A DNA stretch of 64,000 nt from Zarea fungicola (taxonomy: Eukaryota > Ascomycota > Sordariomycetes > Hypocreales > Cordycipitaceae), in the NCBI GenBank assembly GCA_900169235.1, contig FWCC01000023.1, positions 186,001 through 250,000 on the forward strand. The letters are read 5' to 3'. Under the pieces are notes generated by a model. The model ran no database searches, was not told where the DNA came from, and saw only the letters and a program-made list of their open reading frames with translations. The position numbers and the translations under genes are program-made. Below, piece after piece: positions 32,206-43,650 of the stretch (the first letter of the stretch is position 1; each line of letters starts with the position of its first letter).

Positions 32206-34857
32206 GTTAGCACGATGTAGAGTATGAAGGATGGTAGAGTAAAGAGTAGAGAGATGTGTGTTGTGAGTTGGCTGAGAAGAGAGAGAGTGTGTGTGTGAGA
32301 GGAGATGGATGGCAAGGACTAGAGTGGAGGTGAGTGTGCTTTAGTATGTAGCAAGGTTTCTCGTTTGCACCAAGAATCATGGGCCTGGGTAAGTGTGTAG
32401 GAGACTACTGGCCAAGGTCGGTGCTAGTCAAGTAGCCAGCGCAGTGGTAGTAGTAGTAGTAGTAGCAGTAAGAGGATTTGGCATGGAGAGGGAGGGTGAG
32501 ACAGGTGGTCGATTCAACGGTAGATTTGACACCCGACGACATGGCAAGGGGTTGTTGGTGTTTCGGGGGGAAGCCTGAGTACTGGCAGAGGAGGAACATG
32601 AGCGTACCGAAGGGGCCATGATGGGGCGAGAGGATTCGATCGAGGTTGGCATTGTGAATTATTTGGTCGGCGCAAAGAACGGTAGAGTCTTGGAAGTGGT
32701 GATTCTTGGACGTAGCGGTGGTGGTGAGTCTGGAAGTGAGCGGCAGTGGTGGTGGTGGTGTATTCGTTGCTGGCTCTGATGGGCAGAAAAGAGCGGCCGG
32801 GGGAAAAAAAAAAAGAGGGGAATAGAAGAGCGATACAACGCAAGACGAAAGCCAAATGCTAGTCAGGGGGGTTCAACGCGGCGGGTCGGCTTGTGAGGAA
32901 TGCTAGTCAAGAGTAGAGTTTATTTTGATGTTGGCAGGAGTCAAAGAAGGAGAAGGGTGAGAAGGAGGCAATATGGGTGGAAATACTTGATATGTGTCAA
33001 GGAGGAAAAAGAGGAGAGAGATGGCCCCCAAGCAGGGTCGCAAGGGTCGCAGGCAACAGGTCACTTGCGCTGTAAGTAACTACCAGTAGTCCTGCAACTA
33101 AATAATGTCTCTGCAGGTACCTTGGTAGTGGTAATAAAAGTAGGCGCAGAAGCGAGGCGACAACCGGGCTTTTTCCTTTTCCAGCGCATCTCGTCAGGCA
33201 GCCTTGCAGCGCAGTTTCTGGCCAAAACAGCCCAGCGCCCTCAACAGGCGGCGGCGGCGTACCAGTAACAGCCCACAACAGCCCAACAGCCCATAAGAGG
33301 GGCCTATCGTGCGCCAGACCCAGCCGACGTCGCCAGTTGGCCAGCGCTGTTAGGGGAGTGGAACCGCTACAAGGTTCCTCGTGGGCCAAGGTTTGGGCTG
33401 GCTGGGGCTGGTGGGTCAGAGCATGGCAGCGCATGGCACAGCCAAAGCATGGCAAAGTGCGGCGGCGGCGTGCCAAGCTAGCGGTTAGCACCAGGATCAG
33501 TGGGTAGATGCCCTGAAGTTGGACCAACTAACCACTAACCTACTGGTGGTGTGTCCAGCGGCCGCAAACTACAGGCCGCCCCTCTCCCACCAACATCCCC
33601 AACATCCCTGTCTGCCACGCTACAACAAGATGGACACATGCAAAAAGCCTATTTCAAAATGATTGCCGAAAGGATTTTCATATACTTTTACTTACCTTCA
33701 CTTACCCAGCAAGCCAGCATGCGCCATATTTCATGCTGATCCATACGCATCTCTCTTCTTTCTTCGTCTATCCGACGCGTGGCTTTACGCCGCCTCCTAC
33801 ACATGCGCCGGACAGACAGTGAGTGAGCTGACAGCCACATCTCAAGCCAAAGCCTACTTGATACCACTATTCCACGTGTCTCCTCATCACTTCACGTCAC
33901 CTGCCGATTCTTGCCTCTCCTGGTCAATACCCGGCTAAACAACCGTCACTTTCAAATAACGGCCAGCCACTTTTTGCCCTGATCGACAACCACAGAGCTG
34001 ACACTGTCACGGCTGTCATCATCACCCCAACAAAGTCAAAGTCAAACCATGACAAAAGAAAAGAAAGAAAATCATGACAAATAAAGAATCAACAAACACC
34101 AACAAGACACGTAGAATAAAAATAAGCAAACAAGACAATCAGCAGAAACACCTAGTCACCCAAGCTCTGAAACACCATTGCCTTGCACACTCCTCCGGAG
34201 TAGAGGAAGGAAATTTGCCCCGTACTGGTACACTGGACTCTTTATCCTCATCATATCCACACGCTTGTCAAAAGAAGCAACGTTGGAATGCCCATTTGCT
34301 TTTTCCCACATCGAGCCTCTTGATGCCCACCCTCCCATCTCCCCGGCCCGGCCCCTGAATCTTGTGGCTTGCAATTAAAAGTCAAAAAATGACAAGTTAA
34401 AAATTGCAATGAAACATGGACAATCAAAAATAATCACGGATGCGTTCCAACATCATCCGGAACCCGTTACCGTTGAAACACCCATGACCGACGCCACCCA
34501 CTCCCGTCACCCAACAGTCATCACATCAGACATCAGCCAGAGTATCCGCTTACATATAAAATTCACCATGATTACAGGGTCCAGAGTACTATGCATCACA
34601 ACTGTACACTAATCTATGGTAATCTACACGTAAATAACTGATGAGAGTCATGACCAACATCAAACTCTCTGGCAAAACCGCCAGTACACCAAACACCATA
34701 CGCCATCCCCCCGTACCTCGCCTACTTGCCCACCCAAGCCTTTTGAATTAGCCAGATATCCCATGCTTGAAACATCAAATGAAAAATCAAATGTAGTCGC
34801 CCTCAAATCTTTGTCCGTACTACCTTCCCAGAGGGCTTGTTCGCATCCTTGGTTGGG
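32206..34857. other. Gene-poor interval, 2.6 kb
   Basis: The first 0.5 kb is the probable 5' leader and promoter of the small conserved protein and contains an AGT trinucleotide run at about 32446-32467. The rest has no supported gene. A 176-codon open frame on the minus strand (33527-32997) is Leu/Pro-rich and lacks any recognisable feature. Confidence 0.5.
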
Positions 34858-35990
34858 CTAGGCTTCTTCAACCTTCTTGGCCGTGAAAGATGTCTCCAAC
34901 TCTAATTTGTCAGAGTCAAGACTCGTCCCCTGGTCGGCTTCTCTTCGTAACAGCATTCGCTGCTTTTCTGGCGCGCTTGCCGACCCATGTGAGAAGGGTG
35001 GTTGAGGTGCCTGTCGCCACCCCCGGCCATCCATCAACTGTCTGGCTGGAAATGGCACTGAATTATTTCCCATGTCTTTGCCGTGCTGTCGCTAGCTTCA
35101 CCCATGCCCTCTCCATCTCCTTCTTCCTCTTGCCTGCATTGACATTCTCCCGTGTCATTGTCAGTGCAGCTGGATTCCGACACAAGATTGCTGTGCCAAG
35201 CGCAGAGTAGAATCGCCCTTTCCTTTTTCATGGCCGGATGGATGGTCGACGAGGTGCCACGTACCCGAGATGTGGCATACCCGTTCGCCTCCTGGCTAAA
35301 CACCTGCCGCGCAACTTCATAGGCAGCAATGTTTGCAAACTCACCAGTGACCTCGTCACCGTACTTGGACTCTGCAGCTTGCGTTAAAGTGTACTTGTCC
35401 AAAGACCGACCAAGCAAGAATCCGTCAATGGTATCCTCAGTATAGAGGATCCGCCAAAAAGTGTGAGACTTTTGGCCAATTTGTCGGAATCGATCCTATT
35501 CCTTCCCGTCATACTCGTCGTCCTCTGCCTCATCATATTCCTCCCCGGCATCTCCTCCTAGCCTCTTCCTGTGCCTTGAATTTCTCCTTCTCTGCGAAAA
35601 AGCCGCCACTGCCTCATTGTCTACCCGCCTCATCATGGAAATTTGCCATGCCATCCTTGCTTCTAGAAACTGTGTTTTAAAGTTTCCTTTTCCTGCAAGA
35701 CCCAGGTCCAAGCCCATCCTTCCACGTCCCCCTTGTGCTTCCAACCAGGCCAGCTTAATCTGCCTTGACCATCTCCCCAGCGCATAGCTCGTTATGCACG
35801 CTAATCTTTGCTCGATTGCTTTCGTTTTTCCTGGCCGACATTCATCTCCACGCGCCGTCTTCAGCGACAAACAATCATGCATGTTACTGCACAGGTCAAA
35901 GACGGCGCAATCACTGCGTGGCCAGCCATGGCCCAAGTTTAGCCAGCCCGTCTTGGTATCACCCATATCTCTCGGATTTGCTCTTGTCAT
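34858..35990 (-). pseudogene. Degenerate coding remnant, family not recognised
   Basis: The minus-strand frame running from 35990 is interrupted by TAG at 35496-35498 but continues in the same frame for about 110 more codons. Just after the stop it reads QIGQKSHTFWRILYTEDTID, GFLLGRSLDKYTLTQAAESK and ANIAAYEVARQVFSQEANGY, which looks like true protein. TAG is one C-to-T change from CAG. Further downstream the sensible reading moves to another frame (KRKKEMERAWVKLATARQRH), suggesting indels. An unrecognised spliced gene is the alternative. Confidence 0.35.
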
Positions 35991-36859
35991 TCACTGAGCT
36001 CTTTCGTTTGTAGGTGATACTATTGGATTAATGTCGTCTGCTGCGTGTAGACCTGCTCCATTCATTTTGAATTTGATGCGTTTTTATGGTATAGGGCGTC
36101 TCTTTCCTTCATGACCAGTTTATATACCTCAAGAGGACTGTGGCAGGAGTCTCTGGATCGGCTGCATCGGCTGCATCGGCTGCTGTCGAGGTAAATGACC
36201 ACACCATGTACCAGTGTTGCTAATGATGGAGCATATGGCATTATCTCCCAAAGATTGCTCTTGTGAAAAGATTCAGGGCCAGATGATCGTCTCTCGCGTG
36301 TCGTCTAGTCCCTCCATGGATTTTATAGCTTTCCGGAGCTCCTTTGCTGCCTGCTCTGGAGTCTTATCCTTGGCAATTCTGGCGGAGAGAATTCGCAATG
36401 CCGATGCCAATTGCGCCGACGACGGGCTCAGTTTGAAGAAATTGACTAGACCAACATTGGACAACAAGTGCTTACTCACTGCGATCGCCGGCACGAGAGG
36501 TTGATTCTTTCGTAACGCAAACGACGTTGACGATCCCCTGTAGGTCGGGGCTGCGTTTCCAGCACCACCAGTATGTGAGCGGTCGACAGCGGCCACTCAG
36601 AGATTATGAGAATGCGCTTGCGTCTCTCCGGCTGGTCGGGCGTTCCAACGTCGTGGTAGGCGGGCCAAGAACGACACGGACCAGGGTGCGGACCCATTCG
36701 TGGTCGAGGTGGAAGTGCGCAGCCTGGCGTAGCAAACTGTCTGCGTCGCGTTCGAGGTCGGTCGTCAGCTCCGTCAATCGCGGCGTTCAGGGAGCCGTGA
36801 GCTGCAGCTGTCGGACACTTTTACCCTCTTCTTCGCCGCCTCTGCGTCGTTGAAGCAAC

Positions 36860-37140
36860 CCTCTGATCCTCGTCGGCCACTTCCACCAGTGCTGCGGCCG
36901 CGTTGCCGACCTCTTAATCTTCCTCCCAATCGTCCTTGTCTCCATGATTGCTGTTGTCAACACCAACTGTTACGACATCGAGGCCCAGGCAAGGGTAAAG
37001 GTGCAGAGTGTCGAGCAGCACACGCATGTCTACGGCGTTTTCTGCCGGGGAGGGGATAGGCAGTGGCTCATTGTCGGTAGAGGCGAGGAACACCTCCCGG
37101 TGGGAGGTGCCGGCGTTCGTGAGAGTGTATATAGCAGCCT
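36860..37140. repeat. Diverged duplicate, copy 1 (partner at 38007-38290)
   Basis: On the plus strand this aligns collinearly with 38007-38290. Shared stretches include 'ctctgatcctc', 'cttcctccc' then 'attgtcct' (in this copy 'atcgtcct'), 'aggcccaggcaag' (partner 'cggcccaggcaag') and 'ggataggcag'. The encoded minus-strand peptides are also similar. Confidence 0.7.
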
Positions 37141-38006
37141 TATGGTTCCTAGCCGGAAGGGAAGTGTTGCTGATGAAATGGGTGGTCGTGGCAGGACAAG
37201 CAGCGAATGCCCCGAGAGGTCGGCGGTGAAGAGGCCGCACTGCCAGAACTCTGGTAGGGGTTGTTTGTAGGCTGGCGGCGCTACTGTCGCTTGCACCGAA
37301 CATGAATATGCGAAGGGGAGCATGCGTTGGTGTTCAAACGCAGCAGTAACCCGCATCTCGAGGCACTGAGCACTGTCTCTTCCTGTCATCACCAAATACA
37401 CAACCTTGACGCCCCCCAATCTCAGGTTTGCATCTATGATAACACCAGAGCAACACCTCGTGCTGCGCATTTTGTGCGGCAAGTTTAACAGCCCTGGGCG
37501 TGGCAGCCATCGCCTTCCCGGGACGACGAAACCTTGGTCAAGGCTAGCAGATTCAAACCCAAATGCTAGATGGCACATGTCCAGAGAGTAAACTGCTATA
37601 CGCTGGAGTGTGAAGACCTTCCAACGGATGCTGAGGGCTTCACCGAGGCAGAGGCTTGTGTGGTTTGAACAAAAGGAAGAAAAAGACCTGTTTCTCGTGA
37701 TGGTCGCGATCAAATCAGTGGATTGAAGTGCATCAAGGAGGCAAATCGCATTGTGCACCCTAATTGGGCGCAAGGCTGTCGCAAAAAGCGTCACTCGCAG
37801 AGTCTCGGTCTCATCCTGCGTGTTTGACAACTACAGTGTGTCAGCTAGTGTCTGGCATTCTTTCCCCTCCTCTTTCATCATTTCGCCACGACAGCACTGT
37901 CTCTTACCGTGAGCAAGGGCGTAATTTCCCATAAGTTGTCGACTTTGAGAAATTGTTGCGTTTGACGACCTGACGCCAAGAAGAGCCAAAAGCCACGCAG
38001 CCGCAT

Positions 38007-38290
38007 CAATCCTCTGATCCTCCACGGCAACCTCCACGAGTGTGGTGGCCACCGCATTGAAAGCGTCATCGTCTTCCTCCCGATTGTCCTCGTGTTCGTC
38101 ATTGTTGTTTTAAACACCATCTGTTTCGACATGGCGGCCCAGGCAAGCTGTACGGCGGCGTTGAACAGAACGCGCATGTCCACGGCGTTTCCTGCCGGAG
38201 AGGGGATAGGCAGCGCGTCGTTCCCTGTTGAGGCAAGGTACAGCTCCCTGTGGGAGGCGCCTCGGACGCTCTGCCGATGCACTGCAGCTT
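38007..38290. repeat. Diverged duplicate, copy 2 (partner at 36860-37140)
   Basis: See the partner. The two copies are in the same orientation, about 1.15 kb apart, and diverged by many substitutions, so the duplication is old or was mutated by RIP. Confidence 0.7.
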
Positions 38291-38576
38291 TACTAAAACA
38301 CTGAAGCTAAACATGCCATGTCCAGCAGACAAACCAGCGTGCCAGATTTTCGCAAGGACTTTGTCTTGTTTTCTCGCGCACAGCCTCCCAGGCTACCTGC
38401 CCAGCTTGCGTACGTCGCCCACGTTGGTTACAAACAGTGCGAGGAGGGAGAGAACATTGCAGCCGAGAAATGTTGGTAGATTCAGCGGCTGTAAAACCAC
38501 AGAAAGGAATTGCTATTGCCCAATTAGTACATGCACCTGATTTTATGTACCATATAGCCAGGGAAAGACACATACC

Positions 38577-39465
38577 TCGGCGTTATTAAAATGGCAGTCT
38601 CTCACGATATCCCATGTTTTGTTGTTGCGCGCCAGTAGCAAGATCAACACACTCGATGGCATTCATGACATCTCGGTCTGCATGGAGGGTGGAAAGTGTC
38701 TCAAGGTTGGGAAACAGGCTCTGGAAATTGTCGTACGTTCTGGTATTGAGGCCAGGTAGCTATCCTTGCTGCCAACGTCGGCTTTCTTCATCTGCTCCTA
38801 TTGCTTCTTCAGCTTTGGCTATCTTTGCCTTGATGCGTCGGACAAAACTGTCACTGGCGAGATTGTTAATGCAGACTCTGCCGTTGAAGAGATTTTTAAC
38901 GGCTTTGACGACGGCAAAGTATTCAGGTTTGAGCGGGTGGTTGTTGTCTGGGTCCTTGAACATGTGGCAACCGGCACGATTAAAATGCTACTTCGCAACA
39001 TGCAAGGCTGCGTCGATTGTTCAGAGTTTCTTGTCGAAACCAGTGTAGTTGCCAAAGCGTAATTCTCCGTAAGTGATAGGACACTCGGGATGGCCGTAAT
39101 CTGTGACCTTGGTGCCGTCAGGCTTGAATGGCGGATGGGGCCAGTCAAGAGTAGTTGGGTAACCGGCCTGTTTGGCGTTAAGAGTGACCAGCATATCGGG
39201 CGTCATTTCAATTTTGTTGGCTTTGGCTCGGCGGCGAGGAGGAGCCTTGAAAGCGACAGTTTAGCCGCTGCGCTTGACAGGTTCGACGTTAAATGCACTG
39301 GTGTTATTAGATTTTAATCCTTCTTTGAGCTCAGATCTGATGTACTCACAGTTTATGATGCTCTATGTGTCTGTGCAATTTGGCAAAGGTTGATAATGTC
39401 GGTAACCGGTATTCAACATAAATGCCTGTTAAAATGATGGCAATCATGTAGTACCAAATTGTCAT
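38577..39465 (-). pseudogene. 5' part of a nonsense-mutated gene with N-terminal membrane anchor
   Basis: Exon 1 is 39465-39350, with an ATG and a hydrophobic segment (MTIWYYMIAIILTGIYVEYR). A GTGAGT/CAG intron of 52 bp joins it in frame to the sequence from 39297. That frame then reads as convincing protein for about 200 codons (KANKIEMTPDMLVTLNAKQA, PHPPFKPDGTKVTDYGHPEC, HMFKDPDNNHPLKPEYFAVV, ASDSFVRRIKAKIAKAEEAI). It is broken by four stops at 39261-39263 (TAA), 39021-39023 (TGA), 38988-38990 (TAG) and 38760-38762 (TAG). Each is one C-to-T step from CAA, CGA or CAG. A frameshift follows near 38650, then a plausible donor at 38575. I do not recognise the family. Confidence 0.55.
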
Positions 39466-39824
39466 GTTAATTCTCTGGCGAGGAAGCGACAGTTAGCAAG
39501 TGGGTAGAGAAAAGCCTTTCTTGAGATGTCACCGGTAAAAGAAGGAAAAAAAAAAGAACTCACAGAGACAGAGATGAATATTCCCTCTAAATCTCTGAAG
39601 ATGTTGTATAAGGGTTGAAATACCCTCGTTTTCTGGAATCGTAGAGGTCGTGAGACGTCGGCACAGAGGCAAAAGCTGCCCAAGGCTAAGGGCGTGACGA
39701 CAGGAATCCGGCCAAGAAGTAATGTGCAAGCGAGAAGGATGAACAGGAAGAAGGAGGACGAGGGAGAAGGCGGCGAAGGAGATTTGTGTGGCAGAAAGGC
39801 GTTATGGAACAGACGCAGTAGTCC

Positions 39825-40259
39825 TCAGTCCTTCGCCGCGAGGGCGACACAGTCCTTCGCGCCGTCTTGGCAGCGAATGCACTTCTGAGACTGGTCTACA
39901 AACCTGTTAACTCGATGCGAACTAGCCAGTGACACACTACATACTGGAGGTCTCCAAGCAAGACTCGATGGAGTCACGCTTGACGAGATGCGCCAGGCAC
40001 CGACGGCACCGCTTCGTATGACTTCACCGCGAATTAGCAGTGTATACGAAGATAACAAGGAGAAAATAACTTACAGCCCGGAAACTGGCAGCCCACGCTT
40101 GTTGGCGGCAGTTTGGCTTTGGCGGATTAGCAGAGAACTCGACGTGAACTCGTGGATACTCACGGATGCATATAATAGCCGCGCTGAAAACGATGAGACT
40201 GGAGTCATCGTTTTCATCTCAAAGGTGACCACAAGGAAAAGAAGCACAAATATAAACAA
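39825..40259 (-). CDS. Small cysteine-rich protein with Zn2Cys6-like CxxC...CxxC pattern, uncharacterised
   Basis: Three minus-strand exons, 40259-40075, 40021-39945 and 39895-39825, join in frame with GTAAGT/AAG and GTATGT/TAG boundaries (110 aa). In-frame ATGs at 40217 and 40208 are alternative starts giving 96 or 93 aa and may be better, since the first 14 residues are a hydrophobic run. Splicing assembles RCRRC, then one Cys twelve residues on, then KCIRC nine further, then one Cys six further: C-x2-C-x12-C-x9-C-x2-C-x6-C. This resembles a Zn2Cys6 cluster with a stretched first loop. The end is Ala/Lys-rich. A metal-binding or nucleic-acid-binding role is only an inference. It lies directly upstream of the decayed region. 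Confidence 0.6.
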
Positions 40260-40715
40260 GACAGACGATGAAAGAATGAAGCATGAGAATGAAGAATGAA
40301 AGATGAAGAGGGAGAAAAATGAAAAGGATAAATGGGCGACAGAGTTACTTATATAGTCGAGCGAGCCTGCAAACGCGTCGTGTCACACAAACGACGCCTG
40401 GAACCAGCTGGAAGCATTCCGAGTTCACGGTGGCCTATTCACGCAAGACTATTGAAGCTTGTTTGCAAGTCCCGACAATCACGAAACAGCCAAGCCATCA
40501 AAACCGCTGCCATGTTGTCGTTGTATCCATGTTACAGGGCTCGCAGAAGACGGTACTCCGCAGCTGCCTCTTCGGGCTTGGCTCACAGCCCGAGACGCCT
40601 CATCCCAGCCTGGTTTCCCAGCAATGAAGGATGGACACCTGGAACCTGGAACCTGTTCTTGTAATGTAATCATTCAATAAACTCAATTGACTACAAGACA
40701 CAAATAATACGCATC
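40260..40715. other. Divergent intergenic region
   Basis: About 455 bp between the small cysteine-rich gene and the ochratoxinase-like gene. It is probably a shared promoter region; no specific motif was noted. Confidence 0.5.
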
Positions 40716-42245
40716 ATGACGCGACGAGGCATTGTGGGATCAAATAGGCAGCCGTCCGCTGTCCCAGAGGCTCAACCTCCAGCCGTCACGGAGACGGTCC
40801 CCAGCCCTCCCAGCCAGAACCAAGTGCTCCAGATGACACGTTTCCTTGGAATATCGCCCAGCCAGCTACGTAACCGCAGAAATATTGCAGACAGCGATGA
40901 TGAAGACGGCCAAGACGGCCAAGGACCCCATCTGTCGTCCGCAAAGAAAAAGTTCTACACTATAGTCACATCGGAGCTCTTGATCCCCGGCGACGGTGAG
41001 CCAGTTGCCAATGGCGCCCTCGTCGTGGAATCCAAGACCATTGTCTGGGTCGGCACCCGCGATGCCATCCCGGCCAGCTACACCCGCGCGCCGCACAAGT
41101 CGCACCATGTGCCCTACATGATGCCCGGGCTGTGGGACGCCCACATGCACTTTGTCGGCGTGAGCGAGGACCCGGAGACCATGGCCCGCACCCTCACCTA
41201 CGGCGCCCTGGGCGAGCACACGGCCAGCCAGGGCGCCCGCCTCGCCAAGCAGTGCTGGGACGCCCTCCAGAGCGGCTACACCTCGATGCGCGACCTCGGC
41301 GGCTTCGGCTGCGAGCTGGCCGCCGCCATTAATGATGGTGCCATTGTCGGCCCCAACGTCTACGGCGCGGGCGCCTTCATCAGCCAGACCGCCGGTCACG
41401 GCGACCAGTTCCACATGCCCCCCGGCGACGCCCTCCTCCGCTTCGGCGTGAACAACGTCCAGCCGGGCTTCTTCTGCGACCAGATGGGCCTCCTGGCCGA
41501 CGGCGCCGACGAGTGTCGCCGGGCTGTCCGCCTGCAGGTCCGGCGCGGGGCCAAGTGCATCAAGATCCTCGCCACGGGCGGCGTCATGTCGCTCGACGAC
41601 GACCCGCGCGACGCGCAGTTTTGCGACGAGGAAATGTTTGCCCTCGTCGACGAGGCGAACCGCATGGGCCGCGCCGTGGCGGCCCACTGCCATGCGAAAG
41701 CGGGCATCATTGCGTCCATCAAAGCGGGCGTCAAGACGATTGAGCACGGCTCGTACGCGGACGAGGAGTGCGTCGAGCTCATGAAGAAGCACGACGTCAT
41801 CTTTGTCCCCACGCGCCGCGCCCTCACCTTTAGCCTCGAGTACGGCGACCAGCTGCCCAAAAAGGTCCTCGCCAAGCTAAAGATGATTGCCGACAACCAC
41901 CTGGCCGCGTACAAGCTGGCCGTGGCGCGAGGGGTCACCATCGCCATGGGCACCGACACGGCGCCGGGGTACATTACGGCCATGGAGATTCAGCATGGCG
42001 TCGAGGCTGGCATGACGAATCTGGAGGCGCTCAAGGCGGCGACGGCCACAGCGGCGCTGGTCCTGGGACGCCAGGCGCCAAAGTCGGGACAGCTCAAGGC
42101 TGGGTACGATGCGGATATTTTGGGCCTGACGGAGAATCCAGCAGAGGATGTCAGGGTGCTGCAGAAGCCGGCGACTGTCAAGTGGGTGTGGAAGGGCGGG
42201 AAACTGTTCAAGGGTCCTAATGTCGGGCCCTGGGGAGAGGAATAG
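40716..42245 (+). CDS. Ochratoxinase-like amidohydrolase
   Basis: Binuclear-metal amidohydrolase of 509 aa, single exon. Ligands appear in order: HxH in PGLWDAHMHF, the carboxylated Lys in AKCIKILATGG, His in AAHCHAKAG, His in IEHGSYADEE, and Asp in MGTDTAPG. Segment by segment it matches the fungal ochratoxinase family (LLIPGDGEP near the start, INDGAIVGPNVYGAGAFISQ in the middle, VWKGGKLFKGPNVGPWGEE at the end), whose best-known member cleaves the amide bond of ochratoxin A and acts as a carboxypeptidase-like amidase. The first 75 residues form a Pro/Asp/Gln-rich extension without a signal peptide, so the protein is probably intracellular. The natural substrate is unknown; prolidase-like or imidazolonepropionase-like annotations are common alternatives. 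Confidence 0.88.
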   Translation: MTRRGIVGSNRQPSAVPEAQPPAVTETVPSPPSQNQVLQMTRFLGISPSQLRNRRNIADSDDEDGQDGQGPHLSSAKKKFYTIVTSELLIPGDGEPVANGALVVESKTIVWVGTRDAIPASYTRAPHKSHHVPYMMPGLWDAHMHFVGVSEDPETMARTLTYGALGEHTASQGARLAKQCWDALQSGYTSMRDLGGFGCELAAAINDGAIVGPNVYGAGAFISQTAGHGDQFHMPPGDALLRFGVNNVQPGFFCDQMGLLADGADECRRAVRLQVRRGAKCIKILATGGVMSLDDDPRDAQFCDEEMFALVDEANRMGRAVAAHCHAKAGIIASIKAGVKTIEHGSYADEECVELMKKHDVIFVPTRRALTFSLEYGDQLPKKVLAKLKMIADNHLAAYKLAVARGVTIAMGTDTAPGYITAMEIQHGVEAGMTNLEALKAATATAALVLGRQAPKSGQLKAGYDADILGLTENPAEDVRVLQKPATVKWVWKGGKLFKGPNVGPWGEE

Positions 42246-43650
42246 CTCAGTATAGGCACATGATGTGAATGGTGGTGCCGGTGCATGAATGTGCTCAAAT
42301 ACAAGATCCTAGCAACCTTGTAAATTGATTTTACTTTTTGGGGAGTCATCATCACATTTTTCGCAATCAGAGGCCATCCTAACCCATGTACCGCTCGACG
42401 AGGCGACTTACACGGGAGCTGCTGTGCTGCCTCTTACAAACACCTGAAACTTTGCCGTAAGCCTGCCGCTTGCCGTGCTACACGAGCTATTGGTTTAGAT
42501 GCAGTGATTCTGGACGCAGCATTGTATATTCGACAGCATCGGTGAGCTAGTCTCGTTTTCGTGTCGCCCGGGGAGTTATGCCACTACCGTTGCAATTAAT
42601 GTATATAACAGTGCTTCGTATCTCTCAGAGAGACATCCGTCTGAGCAAATACTCGGTGCAAAAACACCATGTATGGACATGCCTACTGTGGATAAATGCC
42701 CTTATTTGACTCACTGTATTTTGCTGTATTGAGCTACAGCCACCAGACCAAAACATTACCTTTACACCATTGCTTACTGAGCCCCCTTCGATGTTAATAT
42801 GTGAGCCATTCTTTACGTCGCGCCATGTTGCATGACAAATATTCTACAATCTTCAACTCCTTGCAGCCTCTCCTATCGCGCCCGTCTGTGCTGCGTCCGA
42901 AATCCGTCCCCGAAGCCACCAAGCTATTCCCATCCTCATCACATATCCTCAACTTGCGCCCAACACGTCTGCCTAGTCAACGGCCCATGTCTGATCTCGT
43001 ATCGCCTTCCACCAGGATTCTAGAAAAGGTGGCGCTTATCAGTCATCACCCACTGTGCCAGGCCCGGCCTCTCCGCTGATTGACCGTGCTCCTGTTCGGG
43101 TTTTCCGGCAACCACATTTTGCTGAGTGAGGAGTGCACGAGCAAGGTATTGTCTGGATTGGGAAATTTAAGCCACATCAGTACCGAGGCTCGTGCGTGTT
43201 GCCCGAGAGCGGGCCTTTTGCGGGCTCAGTTGGGGTCGTCGTACTATCCTCGGCAGTTGTTGGCTGACGGTGTTGATTGCCCATGTTTAGACGAGGCCGC
43301 TTATTTTATTTTATTTTAATTTTAATTTTTTGTTTCTGAGGAGCCACAACTTGCGTGAGTAAGCATCAATCGGACTCTTCAAGATATGGGCAGCCGCTTT
43401 ATTTTGGAAAGCTTAATCGCGGACAGTTTCCGTTGCCCTCAATTAGATGGTGGATCTAGAACAAGGACCAATCGAGTCCATACATGCACTGCGACAGCTG
43501 AGAAAATAAATTCACATTTGTTAAACCGGCTTGAGTAGTTTCAATCTTCTATGTACGTGCTATTGCACCATTTATATACGCTCATTTTAATCATCATTCA
43601 AGGAAACAAGTCGCTTCGCGGCAGAACAGAAAAATAACGAGTAAAAAAGC
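42246..43650. other. Convergent intergenic region, 1.4 kb
   Basis: No gene is supported. A 'tttta' simple-sequence run lies at about 43303-43330. Short ORFs lack features. Confidence 0.55.

Larger units (their letters stand above)
36273..38560 (-). pseudogene. Decayed coding region with internal duplication
   Basis: Protein-like stretches on the minus strand move between frames. Near 38290-37900 are SHRELYLASTGNDALPIPSP and AVEDQRIDAAAWLLALLGVR; near 37150-36880 the paralogous SHREVFLASTDNEPLPIPSP and AAAALVEVADEDQR. The stretch 37830-37300 is open for about 170 codons. The C-terminal part near 36520-36275 reads QLASALRILSARIAKDKTPE. In-frame stops (for example TAA after KDDWEED near 36914) and shifts separate them. 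This may be the 3' continuation of the gene whose 5' part lies at 38577-39465, or a second family member. No domain is recognised. Confidence 0.4.

Noticed and set aside
32997..33527. 176-codon open frame on the minus strand with hydrophobic stretches
   Set aside because: Leu/Pro-rich, no coherent helix pattern, no splice partner and no ordered codon bias. It is probably chance.
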